Part shown: piece after piece, positions 21,541 through 30,848 of the stretch
How the letters are laid out: each line of letters starts with the position of its first letter
How positions within the stretch are numbered: the stretch's first letter is position 1
Source of the DNA: Heterotrichella gracilis
Taxonomy: Eukaryota; Sar; Xanthophyceae; Tribonematales; Xanthonemataceae
Assembly: GCA_032358255.1 (NCBI GenBank)
Contig: JAULBX010006664.1
Span: forward strand, 1-64,000
DNA length: 64,000 bases
Reading direction: 5' to 3'
Made by a program: the position numbers and the translations under genes
The notes under the pieces: generated by a model
The model's input: only the letters and a program-made list of their open reading frames with translations
What the model was told of the DNA's origin: nothing
Database searches by the model: none

Positions 21541-23565
21541 ATGCGTTTTTCCTTAAAGGTATATAGTGTTTTTCTTATTATTGTTAGTTTATTGGTTAGT
21601 TGCAAGCGGTCTGATTTTGATGTTACCGACTTTAAACCATTTTCGAATTACAATCATAAAAAGAACGATTCTACTTACTTAATTTCTGCCGACCTTAATA
21701 ATTCTGTTCTATATGGTGTCGAAATACCTACGGTAAAACAACTTCCAAACGGAAAGTTTGCTTTTGAGTTCTCAATAAAAAATAACGGCAAGCCGCAACA
21801 ATTTTTTTACAAATTATATTACCAGAACGAATCTTACAAATGGCAAAACGGCGATTCTTTGGATACTGAGAATTTTTACGGTAGTTGGGAGTTAGCTGAA
21901 ATGGAATATAAGGCAACGCCAATGATCGAAAAAGAATTAGCTGTTAAGGATAGTTTCAAAATAATTGGTAATCCGCGTGATGAGCAATTGTATTATGGGG
22001 CAGATCCTGAAAGAACATACATAAACGATAGTTTGTTGACCCAGTTTTATGCAAAAATTAACTCAGAAAGCGATTGGGTTGAAAGTGTAAAGCAAAAAGC
22101 AGTGGCCAATAAGATCACAGTGCAGGAGCAATCTTATTTAGAAGCGCTTTGGTCCATCGAAAATAGTTTTCAAACAGATTCGGCTTATAACAACCGTTAC
22201 AAGCGCAATCCCCGAATGGGGAACTATAAGTTTTTGTTGGTAGTATGCAACGGCGTTGGGTTGTCTAAAATTCCCGATGAAGTTAAAAGTGTTGGAAAGA
22301 AAACCGCAGAAGGTAAATTTATTAATCCCTTTACTTATTTTTTGGTGAAAGAAGGCAAGGATCTAGAAGGCACGAAAGTAATGCTCGCAAAAGAGCAACT
22401 TGCGGTAAATGCAAATCTGGATCTTGGATCCGGTTTATTTGTAGATAAACTAAAGATCAATAGTTCGAAATTTAATACAGACAAGATAAGCTCAAATTGT
22501 AACACGTCCGAAACACTGCGTCACAAGGCACACTTCTCTCAATATTTTCATCACATTAATAAAACCATTGAGTTTGTAAATATAAAAGAGATAAGAGATG
22601 TGATCGCCGAGAATTTTACACGCGAGCAGTATAAAGATCTCATTAGCGCCTACGGGCAAAGTAAAAACTTTATCCATACCTATAGCAATGCTACAGATTG
22701 CCCTTGTAAGACCGTAAACTCAGATAGCAGCGCAAAGGCCATTACAATTTTTAATCCGGGTAATAAGCCGAACGAATTCAAAAAAGAGCATGTTGGCGTT
22801 ATTTCGCGTATCGGTTTTACTTATGGGAAATGGTGTGCTAAAATAAAATTCCCGAAAATAATCTCAAAAGATAATGTATGGAATGGGTTAACAACCGCCT
22901 TTTGGCTTATCTTTCAATCGGATGCAAAATGGAACATGCGCCGTATTTGCAAATCAGATTATGGATATATCCCAAAACAATTCCCCGACGATGAAGGCTC
23001 GATAAAAGAAGCAAGACCGCAGGTAACTTATTCGGAAATAGATTTTGAGATCTTAAAAGAATCTAAATACTGGACGCAATCTGCTTACAATAATGGAGAT
23101 AATTATCCTAAGGAAGATGCGTCAAATAACAATGATCTTACCATCTGTTGTACCAATTGGGATATGGGATGTCAACAACCAAAAAATTATGTGATCGGTG
23201 CCAAAAAAATAATGGTGGAAGGAAAAGAAATAGAATTTTGCAGATGGAATTATTTTAATAAACTGGTTACTTCAAAAGTTGCAGCGCCGCATGCAGAAGT
23301 GTTTAACGATGATTTTTATTATTTTGAAATTGATTGGCAACCGCAACGCATTATCTGGCGCATAGGAAAAGATAAAGACAATTTAAAAGAGATCTGTCGT
23401 ATGGACAATACTATGACAACCATACCCAATAATCAAATGTTGATGGTCATGTCGCAGGAGTTCCATTATCAGGAATGGTGGCCAACAGCACCATTTATGC
23501 AAAATTACACACCCTTTCCTAAGAACGACCTAATAGGCAAATTACTGGAGGTAGAGATTCGTTAA
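21541..23565 (+). CDS. Lipoprotein with GH16-like concanavalin A-type glycosidase domain
   Basis: 674 residues with a lipoprotein signal ending in LLVSC (Cys21), so it is anchored in the outer or inner membrane. The C-terminal part (~400-674) is a concanavalin A-like fold with the GH16 catalytic signature SEIDFEIL (~497-504: Glu nucleophile, Asp, Glu acid/base), preceded by GKWCAKIKFPK and followed by YYFEIDWQPQRIIWRIG. GH16 enzymes cut or re-join beta-1,3/1,4-glucans and galactans, so a surface or capsular polysaccharide is the likely substrate. Residues ~174-208 carry a short motif (WVESVKQKA...ALW) also found twice in the AlgJ-like protein of the same operon. The stop overlaps the MBOAT start (TAATG). 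The ~220 residues between signal and GH16 domain are otherwise unrecognised. Confidence 0.85.
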   Translation: MRFSLKVYSVFLIIVSLLVSCKRSDFDVTDFKPFSNYNHKKNDSTYLISADLNNSVLYGVEIPTVKQLPNGKFAFEFSIKNNGKPQQFFYKLYYQNESYKWQNGDSLDTENFYGSWELAEMEYKATPMIEKELAVKDSFKIIGNPRDEQLYYGADPERTYINDSLLTQFYAKINSESDWVESVKQKAVANKITVQEQSYLEALWSIENSFQTDSAYNNRYKRNPRMGNYKFLLVVCNGVGLSKIPDEVKSVGKKTAEGKFINPFTYFLVKEGKDLEGTKVMLAKEQLAVNANLDLGSGLFVDKLKINSSKFNTDKISSNCNTSETLRHKAHFSQYFHHINKTIEFVNIKEIRDVIAENFTREQYKDLISAYGQSKNFIHTYSNATDCPCKTVNSDSSAKAITIFNPGNKPNEFKKEHVGVISRIGFTYGKWCAKIKFPKIISKDNVWNGLTTAFWLIFQSDAKWNMRRICKSDYGYIPKQFPDDEGSIKEARPQVTYSEIDFEILKESKYWTQSAYNNGDNYPKEDASNNNDLTICCTNWDMGCQQPKNYVIGAKKIMVEGKEIEFCRWNYFNKLVTSKVAAPHAEVFNDDFYYFEIDWQPQRIIWRIGKDKDNLKEICRMDNTMTTIPNNQMLMVMSQEFHYQEWWPTAPFMQNYTPFPKNDLIGKLLEVEIR

Positions 23566-24992
23566 TGGTATTTAGCAGCATCATATTTTTACTTTATTTT
23601 TTCCCTATTGTATTTATACTTTATTTTTTGCTGCATAATAAAGTAAAGAACGCGTTCCTTTTAATCGCAAGTATTTTATTTTACATGTGGGGCGCACCAA
23701 AATTTATTTTCGCCATACTTCTTACAACTTGTATCGATTTCTTTTTAGTGAATACGATGCACAATTCAAGTTCAGAGAAAAAAAGAAAAATATTTCTAGT
23801 GCTTTCGTTAAGTTTAAATGTAGGCATGTTGTTCTACTTTAAATACTGCAATTTTTTTATTGATAATGCAAATGCTATTTTGGGCGTGTTTACCACCAAA
23901 CAAATTCATTGGGCCGATATAGTTTTACCAATTGGCATTTCGTTTTATACGTTTGAGAGCTTAACATACGTAGTTGATGTGTATAGGCGCGTACATAAAC
24001 CCCTTGCTAATTTCTGGGATTACCAGTTGTATATTATTTTATTCCCAAAATTAATCGCCGGGCCAATTATTCGTTACCATGAACTATCAGACCAAATTAA
24101 AGGACGAATCGGAAAGGAAACAATTGACGGTGCGCTGACGGGTTTTTACCGTTTTATTATTGGCCTAAGTAAAAAAGTTTTAATTGCTAATACAATGGCC
24201 GCTTTTGCCGACCAGATCTTTAATACAAATATTACAGAGTTAAATACACCAATGGCATGGTTAGGAATGCTCGCTTATACTTTTCAAATTTATTTTGATT
24301 TCAGTGGCTACAGCGATATGGCAATTGGTATGGGAAAAATGCTGGGCTTTAAATTTCCTGAGAATTTTAATAATCCATACACATCTTTAAGTATTACGGA
24401 ATTCTGGCGTAGGTGGCACATTACCTTGGGGTCGTGGATGAAAAATTACTTATACATACCATTGGGAGGGAATCAGGTAAACTCTAAAATGAAGTTATTT
24501 TTTAATTTATGGTTGGTATTCTTAATATCGGGTTTTTGGCATGGTGCAGCGTGGACATTTATTTTCTGGGGTATTTACCACGGCCTTTTATTAATTGCTG
24601 AGCGTTTATTTTTATTAAAAGTATATGCAAAGCTTCCAAAATTCATTCCACTGATTATTACTTTTTTATTGGTTGCAGTGGGTTGGGTATTTTTTAGAGC
24701 AGAGAGTTTTAAAGATGCCGCTTTATTTGTAAAAAAATTACTCGCGTTTAATTTTAGCTCGAATTATATTTATATTAATGGTGAGTTGATCTTCTATTTT
24801 ATTCTGGCCTGTTTATTTTCATTTATAACATTAAGTTCTTTCGGTAAGAAATTACAGGAGCGTATTTATTTTTCAAATTATTCGTTCGTTGGTTATGTGG
24901 CAGCAACGCTTTGCAGCATTACATTATTTTATTATTGCGTGGCCTCAATTTCATCAAGCACCTTTAACCCATTTATTTATTTTAGATTTTAA
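23565..24992 (+). CDS. MBOAT family O-acyltransferase (AlgI-like)
   Basis: 475 residues with about ten hydrophobic segments. It has the usual N-terminus of AlgI-like proteins (FFPIVFILYFLLHNKVKNAFLL) and the MBOAT signature with the catalytic His (FWHGAAWTFIFWGIYHG, ~323-340). WRRWHITLGSWMKNYLYIP is another conserved AlgI block. Family members move acetyl groups across the inner membrane for O-acetylation of alginate, cellulose or other exopolysaccharides. The neighbours (GH16-like lipoprotein upstream, AlgJ-like protein downstream, both overlapping by 1 bp) make O-acetylation of a surface glycan the likely role. Confidence 0.95.
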   Translation: MVFSSIIFLLYFFPIVFILYFLLHNKVKNAFLLIASILFYMWGAPKFIFAILLTTCIDFFLVNTMHNSSSEKKRKIFLVLSLSLNVGMLFYFKYCNFFIDNANAILGVFTTKQIHWADIVLPIGISFYTFESLTYVVDVYRRVHKPLANFWDYQLYIILFPKLIAGPIIRYHELSDQIKGRIGKETIDGALTGFYRFIIGLSKKVLIANTMAAFADQIFNTNITELNTPMAWLGMLAYTFQIYFDFSGYSDMAIGMGKMLGFKFPENFNNPYTSLSITEFWRRWHITLGSWMKNYLYIPLGGNQVNSKMKLFFNLWLVFLISGFWHGAAWTFIFWGIYHGLLLIAERLFLLKVYAKLPKFIPLIITFLLVAVGWVFFRAESFKDAALFVKKLLAFNFSSNYIYINGELIFYFILACLFSFITLSSFGKKLQERIYFSNYSFVGYVAATLCSITLFYYCVASISSSTFNPFIYFRF

Positions 24993-26419
24993 TGCAGATA
25001 ATATTTAAATATATCTTAGGTTTTATAATAGCAATTGCGTTATTATTGCCCATGCTGCAATCTAATTTTGACTTTTTTGAAGAAGAACCATTGGAGGGAA
25101 TTACCATTGCACAAAAGCCTGAGTTTAAAAAAGCAAATTACTGGACCATTAACTGGCAGGAAAATTATGCTGCATATTTAAATGATAATTTTGGTTTCAG
25201 ACCATGGTTAATTCGTTTTTATAATCAGGTTCAATTTGATATTTTTAAAACTACTAAAGCACCCGGAGTTGTTATTGGCAAGAACGGCGAATTGTTTATT
25301 GAATCGTATATTGATGATCATATTGGGAAGAATTTCTTAGGCCTATCAAAAATTAATGAGCAGACCACAAAAATTAAGGCTGTTCAGGATTCTTTAAAAG
25401 CAAGGGGTAAAGATCTTATTGTAGTCTTTGCTCCAGGCAAGGCATCGTATTACCCGGAGTTGATACCAGACAGATATTTGGACAAGAAAAAGGACAGTAC
25501 CAATTATAAATCCTACGCAAATGCATTTGCACAAAAAGGCGTTAATTTTATTGATCTTAACAAATGGTTCTTTGAGAGTAAAAATAAATTCAAACACAAG
25601 GTCTATCCAAAATATGGCACGCATTGGAACCATTATGGTATGTGTTTAGGCCTTGATACTATTTTAAGATACATAGAGAAAAAGCGAAATATTGATATGC
25701 CTGATTTTGATTATTCTATTGTGAATTACAATACTAAATTAAAAGGCAATGATTTTGATATTGGCGTTCTAATGAATTTAATGATCCCTTTAGAAACAGA
25801 TCCTAATCCTTACCCGATTTATAAATACAAAACAAATGATAAGAAAGTAAAACCTGATGTACTAGTAGTAGGCGATAGTTACTGGTGGTGCCAGGTGGGC
25901 GATGATCTGCCGATCCATTTTTTTAGAGAAGATGAGTACTGGTTCTATAACAAAACACAATTAATTCGTAATGGAAAACAAAAGGAAATAAAAGCCTTAA
26001 ATTTGAGTGCAGCATTAGCTCAAAGAGATGTTGTTCTATTAATTGCTACCGAAGCTACGTTTTATATGTTCCCTTACGGTTTTGCTGACGATGCCTATAA
26101 ATTGTATTGCAAAGACAATAGCAAGCGCATGAATGAGATCATTGCCGATATGAAAAAGAATAACAGTTGGTATGAGAGCATCGTTGTAAAAGCAAAAGAA
26201 AATAATCTGGCCCTTGACGCTCAACTTAAATTAGATGCTGAATTTATTTTAGCTTCCGAAATAATCAATCCAAAAGAGACTGTTGAGCAAATTATTGAGA
26301 GGATAAAAGCCGACGCTGGTTGGATGAAAACCATCAAGAAAAAGTCAGAAGATAAGAATATTACCATCGAGCAACAGATCAGAGAAGATGCCCAATGGAC
26401 CTTTGATAACAGTAAATAG
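24992..26419 (+). CDS. AlgJ/AlgX-like SGNH acetyltransferase-associated protein
   Basis: 475 residues with one N-terminal membrane helix (IIFKYILGFIIAIALLLPML) and a periplasmic domain. The AlgJ/DHHW features are present: DNFGFRPWLIRFYNQ, GKNGELF, KYGTHWNHYG (~207-216, catalytic His region) and VVGDSYWW (~291, the GDSx Ser nucleophile). It is expected to take acetyl from the MBOAT partner and place it on a glycan. The C-terminal ~90 residues (~388-475) extend beyond the domain and hold two copies of a ~30-residue motif (SWYESIVVKAKENN...DAEF; GWMKTIKKKSEDKN...DAQW). A third copy lies in the GH16-like lipoprotein, so the motif may help these proteins bind one another or a shared partner. Confidence 0.88.
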   Translation: MQIIFKYILGFIIAIALLLPMLQSNFDFFEEEPLEGITIAQKPEFKKANYWTINWQENYAAYLNDNFGFRPWLIRFYNQVQFDIFKTTKAPGVVIGKNGELFIESYIDDHIGKNFLGLSKINEQTTKIKAVQDSLKARGKDLIVVFAPGKASYYPELIPDRYLDKKKDSTNYKSYANAFAQKGVNFIDLNKWFFESKNKFKHKVYPKYGTHWNHYGMCLGLDTILRYIEKKRNIDMPDFDYSIVNYNTKLKGNDFDIGVLMNLMIPLETDPNPYPIYKYKTNDKKVKPDVLVVGDSYWWCQVGDDLPIHFFREDEYWFYNKTQLIRNGKQKEIKALNLSAALAQRDVVLLIATEATFYMFPYGFADDAYKLYCKDNSKRMNEIIADMKKNNSWYESIVVKAKENNLALDAQLKLDAEFILASEIINPKETVEQIIERIKADAGWMKTIKKKSEDKNITIEQQIREDAQWTFDNSK

Positions 26420-26493
26420 GCTTTAAAGTTGGGAACCCGCTCCCCACCAACACTATTTAACATTTATACCTTCCTAAAAAAGCCCCGCTTTGT

Positions 26494-26501
26494 TATATTT
26501 G
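26494..26501 (+). promoter_or_regulatory. Putative -7 box upstream of the DUF4175 operon
   Basis: TATATTTG, an exact match to TAnnTTTG, in the 155-bp gap before the DUF4175 gene. It would give a 5' leader of about 65-70 bases. No convincing -33 box was found. Confidence 0.45.
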
Positions 26502-26574
26502 TGTAACACATTACGTGATTTTTGGTTATTACATAGATTTTATGGAAATAGCCAAAAAAAGCATCTCAATATAA

Positions 26575-29500
26575 ATGCAGAACTCGGAGAACATACTTAT
26601 TCAAAAACTAGACGAGTTTATTCGTCGTTACTATAAAAATCAATTAATCAAAGGTATTTTATATTCGAGCGGTATTTTATTGGCCGCATTTTTGTCGGTA
26701 ATTTTTTTAGAATACTTTGGTGAGTTCAATACCATTGTTCGTGGTGTATTATTTTTTGGCTTTTTATCGTCAACCCTTTTTGTGTTGGCAAAATATATTG
26801 CAACGCCATTACTTAAATTAAATAAAATTGGTAACGTTATTTCTTACGATCAGGCAGCAGGAATCATTGGCAACCATTTTACAAACGTACAGGATAAATT
26901 ATTGAACGTTCTGCAATTGCAAAACAACAAACTATTATCAGGCTCAGATGAATTGTTATTAGCAAGTATCAATCAAAAAATAAATGAGCTTAAGCCAGTT
27001 CCCTTTACTACCGCGGTTGACATTAACGAGAACAAAAAATATTTAAAATACGTTCTGCCACTTTTAATTTTAACTACCGGTGTATGTATCATTTGGCCAC
27101 AAATAGTTTCAAAGAGCACACAACGTTTGGTTCACTATCAAACTTATTATGAAAAGGAAATGCCTTTTCAGTTTAACATTCAAAACAAAAATCTTCAGGC
27201 TTTGCAAACACAGGATTACGATCTTGAAGTAAAAGTTACTGGTGAGCAATTGCCCAATGAAGTTTTTATAAACATTAATGGCATCGAATACAAGCTCGAA
27301 AAGCAAAATAACACGTCTTTTAAATATACTTTTTCAAACCTTCAGTCAAACACTACTTTTCAGTTGGATGCTGCCGGTTTTACTTCTAAAGAATATGAAT
27401 TAAAGGTTTTACCAAAGCCAACCCTAATGCAGTTTAACTTACAATTAATTTATCCCGCCTACTTAAATAAACCAAACGAGAATATTGCCAACACTGGTGA
27501 TCTACAAATTCCGCAAGGCACAAAAGTTAACTGGGTATTTAATACAAAAAATACAGATCAGTTACAGATAAGGTTTAGCGATAGTTTAGCTTCACCACAA
27601 AAAAATAATACTAACCAGTTTCAGTTCTCGCGTAAATTCATTCAAAGCAATAGCTATACAATTAAAGCCATTAATCAATTTGTTTTAAATGCATCCGATT
27701 CGGTTAACTATAGCGTTAATGTTGTGCCAGATCAATATCCCACCATTGATGTGAACGAAAAACTAGATTCGTTAAATCCTAAGAATATTTATTTTAGCGG
27801 GCAAATAAAAGACGATTACGGTTTTAACCGTTTAACTTTTCATTATAAAAAATCTGGAACTGATACTGCAGGAAAAGCAACCGAAACAAATGGAAGTTAT
27901 CCTATCACGTTGACTAAAGGACAAGTTGCCCAACCTTATTTTTATTTTTTAGACGCCGCGCAATTTAATTTACAGCCCGGTGACAAAATTGAATATTATT
28001 TTGAAGTATTTGATAATGATGGTGTAAATGGCGCCAAATCTGCCAAAACACAGTTGATGGTGTTTAAAGCACCAACTAAAGAGGAGATAAACGAGAACAC
28101 TGAGAAGAATAATACTGAAATAAAAAAAGATCTTGAAGAGAGTATTAAAAAAGCGCAACAACTTCAAAAAGAAGTGAACGAGTTGTCGAAAAAAATAAAT
28201 GACAAGAAACAATTAGGCTACGAAGAGAAAAAGAAACTAGAAGATGTTTTAAAAAAGCAACAGGAACTTCAAAATAAAATTGAGGAGCTAAAGCAAGAGA
28301 ACCAACAAAACAATCAACAACAAAACGAGTTCTCAAAAACAGACGAATCCATTATGGAAAAACAAAAACAATTAGAACAATTGTTTGAAAACGTAATGAC
28401 GCCGGAAATGAAAAAATTATTCGACGAACTGAACAAGATGTTGGAGAAGTTGGATAAAAACGAAGTACAACAAAAATTAGAGGAAATGAAACTCTCTAAT
28501 AAAGACATTGAAAAAGAATTGGACCGTAACCTGGAAGCCTTTAAGCAGCTGGAGGTAGAGAAGAAGATGCAAGATGTTATTGATAAGCTGGATGAGCTTA
28601 AAAAGAAAGAGGATGAGCTGAATAAAGAGACTGAGAATAAAAAAGATGATAAATCTCAGGACAAAAAAGACGACAAGAACCAGGATAAGAACAACGATAA
28701 AAATAAAGAGGATAAAAAAATAGATTCAAAAGAGCTAGAAAAAAAGCAGGAAGATATTGCGAAACAATTTGAAGAGCTTAAAAAAGATCTGAAAGAATTG
28801 GAGCAAAAAAATAAAGAACTCGAGCAACCAAATGCTTTGCCTAAAACTGAAGAAAAACAAAATGAGATAAGTAAGGAAATGAAGAACAGTTCTGAGCAAT
28901 TAAGTAAGAACAGTAAAAAGGATGCCGCCAAATCTCAGAAAAAAGCAAGCGAAAAAATGGAGGAGATGAAAGAGGAGATGGAAAGCGCGATGATGGAAAG
29001 TGAAGAAAAACAGGATTCAGAAAATGCAGAGGCGCTTCGTCAGATCTTAGAGAACCTTGTTAACTTATCTTTTGCGCAGGAAGAATTAATTAAACAATTA
29101 CCTAAAACAAGAATCGATAATCCACAATACGTTGCCATTCCAAAACAACAAAACAAATTAAAGGAAGACAGCAAGATCATTGAAGATAGTTTATTAGCAT
29201 TAAGTAAACGCGCACCGCAAATAAGCGCCATTGTTAACCGCGAAATAAGCGCCATTAATCTTAACATGAACAAAACTGTGCAGGCTCTTGCCGATAGAAA
29301 TACCGGCGAAGGAACTATGCGCATGCAAACTACAATGACCTCGGTAAATAACCTTGCCCTTTTATTAAATGAGTCGCTAGAGCAAATGCAAAAGCAAATG
29401 AAAGCCAAGCAACAGCAAAAAGGTGGCAGCGGTAAATGTAAAAAACCAGGATCAGGGCAAGGCGCAAAACCTTCAGATAAGCCAAGTATGCAAAGCATGA

Positions 29501-30066
29501 AAAAATTGCAGGAGCAGTTGAACGAGCAAATGAAAGCAATGAAAGAAGCCATGGAAAAAGGCCAGAAACCCGGAGAAAAACCAGGGGATAAAAAAGGTCA
29601 GAAACCCGGGATGGGTCAAAATGGCAACAGCGGCATGATGATGCCTGGCAATAGCGAACAATTGGCTAAAATGGCTGCGCAGCAGGAGGCTTTAAGGAGA
29701 CAAATGCAGCAAATGATGGATAAATTGAAGAATAAGGGCAAAAATCCGGGGGGCGAAATTGCAGATATGATGGAGCAAACCGAAAAAGACCTTGTAAATA
29801 AGCACCTTACGAACGAAACCATGAAACGTCAGCAGGATATTCTTAGCAAATTGCTCGAAAGTGAGAAAGCAGAGCGTGAAAGAGAGCAGGACGAGCAGAG
29901 GAAAAGTAATGAAGCAAAAAATCAAATTTTAAGCAACCCTAATCAATTTTTAGAGTATAAAAGACTAAAAGAAAAAGAAATGGAGTTGTTAAATACCGTT
30001 CCGCCTAGTTTAACGCCCTATTACAAGGAAAAAGTAAATAACTATTTTAATAGCGTAAACAAGTGA
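26575..30066 (+). CDS. DUF4175 family membrane protein
   Basis: 1163 residues. Two N-terminal membrane helices (~22-48, ~53-76) and a third near 160-180 are followed by an Ig-like/beta-rich periplasmic part (~190-505). A very long K/E/Q/N-rich coiled coil follows (~505-800), then a helical region, a G/K/P/M-rich low-complexity stretch (~960-1060, repeated KPG) and a final helical tail. The N-terminus (YDQAAGIIGNHFTNVQDKLLNVLQL) is the conserved part of the Bacteroidota DUF4175 family. The function is unknown; the fold suggests an envelope-spanning structural or scaffold protein. It overlaps the following RsbW-like gene (TGATG), a linkage that may mean a joint role in signalling or envelope stress. 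Confidence 0.88.
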   Translation: MQNSENILIQKLDEFIRRYYKNQLIKGILYSSGILLAAFLSVIFLEYFGEFNTIVRGVLFFGFLSSTLFVLAKYIATPLLKLNKIGNVISYDQAAGIIGNHFTNVQDKLLNVLQLQNNKLLSGSDELLLASINQKINELKPVPFTTAVDINENKKYLKYVLPLLILTTGVCIIWPQIVSKSTQRLVHYQTYYEKEMPFQFNIQNKNLQALQTQDYDLEVKVTGEQLPNEVFININGIEYKLEKQNNTSFKYTFSNLQSNTTFQLDAAGFTSKEYELKVLPKPTLMQFNLQLIYPAYLNKPNENIANTGDLQIPQGTKVNWVFNTKNTDQLQIRFSDSLASPQKNNTNQFQFSRKFIQSNSYTIKAINQFVLNASDSVNYSVNVVPDQYPTIDVNEKLDSLNPKNIYFSGQIKDDYGFNRLTFHYKKSGTDTAGKATETNGSYPITLTKGQVAQPYFYFLDAAQFNLQPGDKIEYYFEVFDNDGVNGAKSAKTQLMVFKAPTKEEINENTEKNNTEIKKDLEESIKKAQQLQKEVNELSKKINDKKQLGYEEKKKLEDVLKKQQELQNKIEELKQENQQNNQQQNEFSKTDESIMEKQKQLEQLFENVMTPEMKKLFDELNKMLEKLDKNEVQQKLEEMKLSNKDIEKELDRNLEAFKQLEVEKKMQDVIDKLDELKKKEDELNKETENKKDDKSQDKKDDKNQDKNNDKNKEDKKIDSKELEKKQEDIAKQFEELKKDLKELEQKNKELEQPNALPKTEEKQNEISKEMKNSSEQLSKNSKKDAAKSQKKASEKMEEMKEEMESAMMESEEKQDSENAEALRQILENLVNLSFAQEELIKQLPKTRIDNPQYVAIPKQQNKLKEDSKIIEDSLLALSKRAPQISAIVNREISAINLNMNKTVQALADRNTGEGTMRMQTTMTSVNNLALLLNESLEQMQKQMKAKQQQKGGSGKCKKPGSGQGAKPSDKPSMQSMKKLQEQLNEQMKAMKEAMEKGQKPGEKPGDKKGQKPGMGQNGNSGMMMPGNSEQLAKMAAQQEALRRQMQQMMDKLKNKGKNPGGEIADMMEQTEKDLVNKHLTNETMKRQQDILSKLLESEKAEREREQDEQRKSNEAKNQILSNPNQFLEYKRLKEKEMELLNTVPPSLTPYYKEKVNNYFNSVNK

Positions 30067-30473
30067 TGATCCCAGCGAGGAACGAGACCTTGAAAATAAA
30101 TTCGAGGCCGGAGCATTTAAGATTAGTAGAGCGTTTGATAGACGATGTATGCCAGGTATTTAATGTGCACGAAGATGCCTATGGCAATATCTTAATTGCT
30201 GTTACCGAGGCTGTAAATAATGCTATATACCACGGCAACAAAAATAACCCCGATAAATTTGTGAATATTGGCTTTCATAATTCTGATAAACAATTAATTT
30301 TTTCTGTTACCGATGAAGGTCAGGGTTTCGATTTTTTAGGTCTGCCCGATCCAACCGATCCAGCCAATATTGATAAGCCAAGCGGCCGCGGTGTTTTTTT
30401 AATGAAAAATTTAGCCGACTCCATTCAATTTGAACAGAACGGCAAGACGGTAAAACTGGCCTTCAATAATTAA
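30066..30473 (+). CDS. RsbW-like HATPase_c anti-sigma/serine kinase
   Basis: 135 residues from the ATG at 30066; a GTG at 30063 is also possible. Single GHKL ATPase domain with N-box EAVNNAIYHGN, G1 box DEGQGFDF and G2 box SGRGVFLMK. It lacks a His phosphoacceptor and a receiver, so it belongs to the SpoIIAB/RsbW kinase class (HATPase_c_2), which phosphorylates STAS anti-sigma antagonists and may bind a sigma factor. No STAS protein or sigma factor is in the window. The SpoIIE-type phosphatase at 16153 would be the natural opposing enzyme. Translationally coupled to the DUF4175 gene and followed by a terminator. Confidence 0.88.
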   Translation: MIPARNETLKINSRPEHLRLVERLIDDVCQVFNVHEDAYGNILIAVTEAVNNAIYHGNKNNPDKFVNIGFHNSDKQLIFSVTDEGQGFDFLGLPDPTDPANIDKPSGRGVFLMKNLADSIQFEQNGKTVKLAFNN

Positions 30474-30503
30474 TTCTGTTTTTATTCCGTCGCTAAAATA
30501 ACT

Positions 30504-30526
30504 GACTCCTACGGAGTCTTTTTTTG
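30504..30526 (+). terminator. Intrinsic terminator after the RsbW-like gene
   Basis: Perfect 6-bp stem GACTCC/GGAGTC with a 3-nt loop, followed directly by seven T. Confidence 0.85.
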
Positions 30527-30848
30527 TTTTATGAATTTTCTGTGCCAGATTGCTTCAGGTAATAAGACCGGATAATATTTTCGATATTTATTTTTTTGAA
30601 AGAAGCTGATATTTGTTAAGCACTGTGAAAATAGGGCTTCCGGCCATAGCACATAATTTTTTCTCATGTAAAACCGTGACTTCCTGATTTTCTTTTTTCT
30701 CAAATCTCATTTTTAATTGCTTGATTTTCAGTCGCTCTAGTACTGCGCAACCTAGCTACATCTTTTCGCAACCTGCCTTAACGTGTTTTTTTTGCTTTGG
30801 ACAGACATTTGTACTCATAAAACCCAAACCAATTAAAAACAAATAAAA
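30527..30848. other. Intergenic region before the Ig-like lipoprotein
   Basis: About 320 bp without a convincing gene. A 64-codon minus-strand frame here (30509-30703) has no recognisable features. The notable element is the direct repeat CGCAACCT at 30746 and 30767, listed separately. ATTTG at 30807-30811 resembles part of a -7 box but the TA is missing. Confidence 0.5.
30746..30774 (+). promoter_or_regulatory. Direct repeat with 21-bp spacing, possible operator
   Basis: CGCAACCT occurs at 30746-30753 and again at 30767-30774, exactly two helical turns apart and about 75 bp before the lipoprotein start. This geometry suits a protein binding tandem half-sites on one DNA face. The repeat is short and may be chance. 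Confidence 0.35.

Noticed and set aside
29040-29925. Minus-strand frames up to 170 codons opposite the DUF4175 gene
   Set aside because: Cys/Phe/Leu-rich shadows of a Lys/Gln-rich coiled coil.
30509-30703. 64-codon minus-strand frame
   Set aside because: It overlaps a terminator, has odd composition and no recognisable motif.
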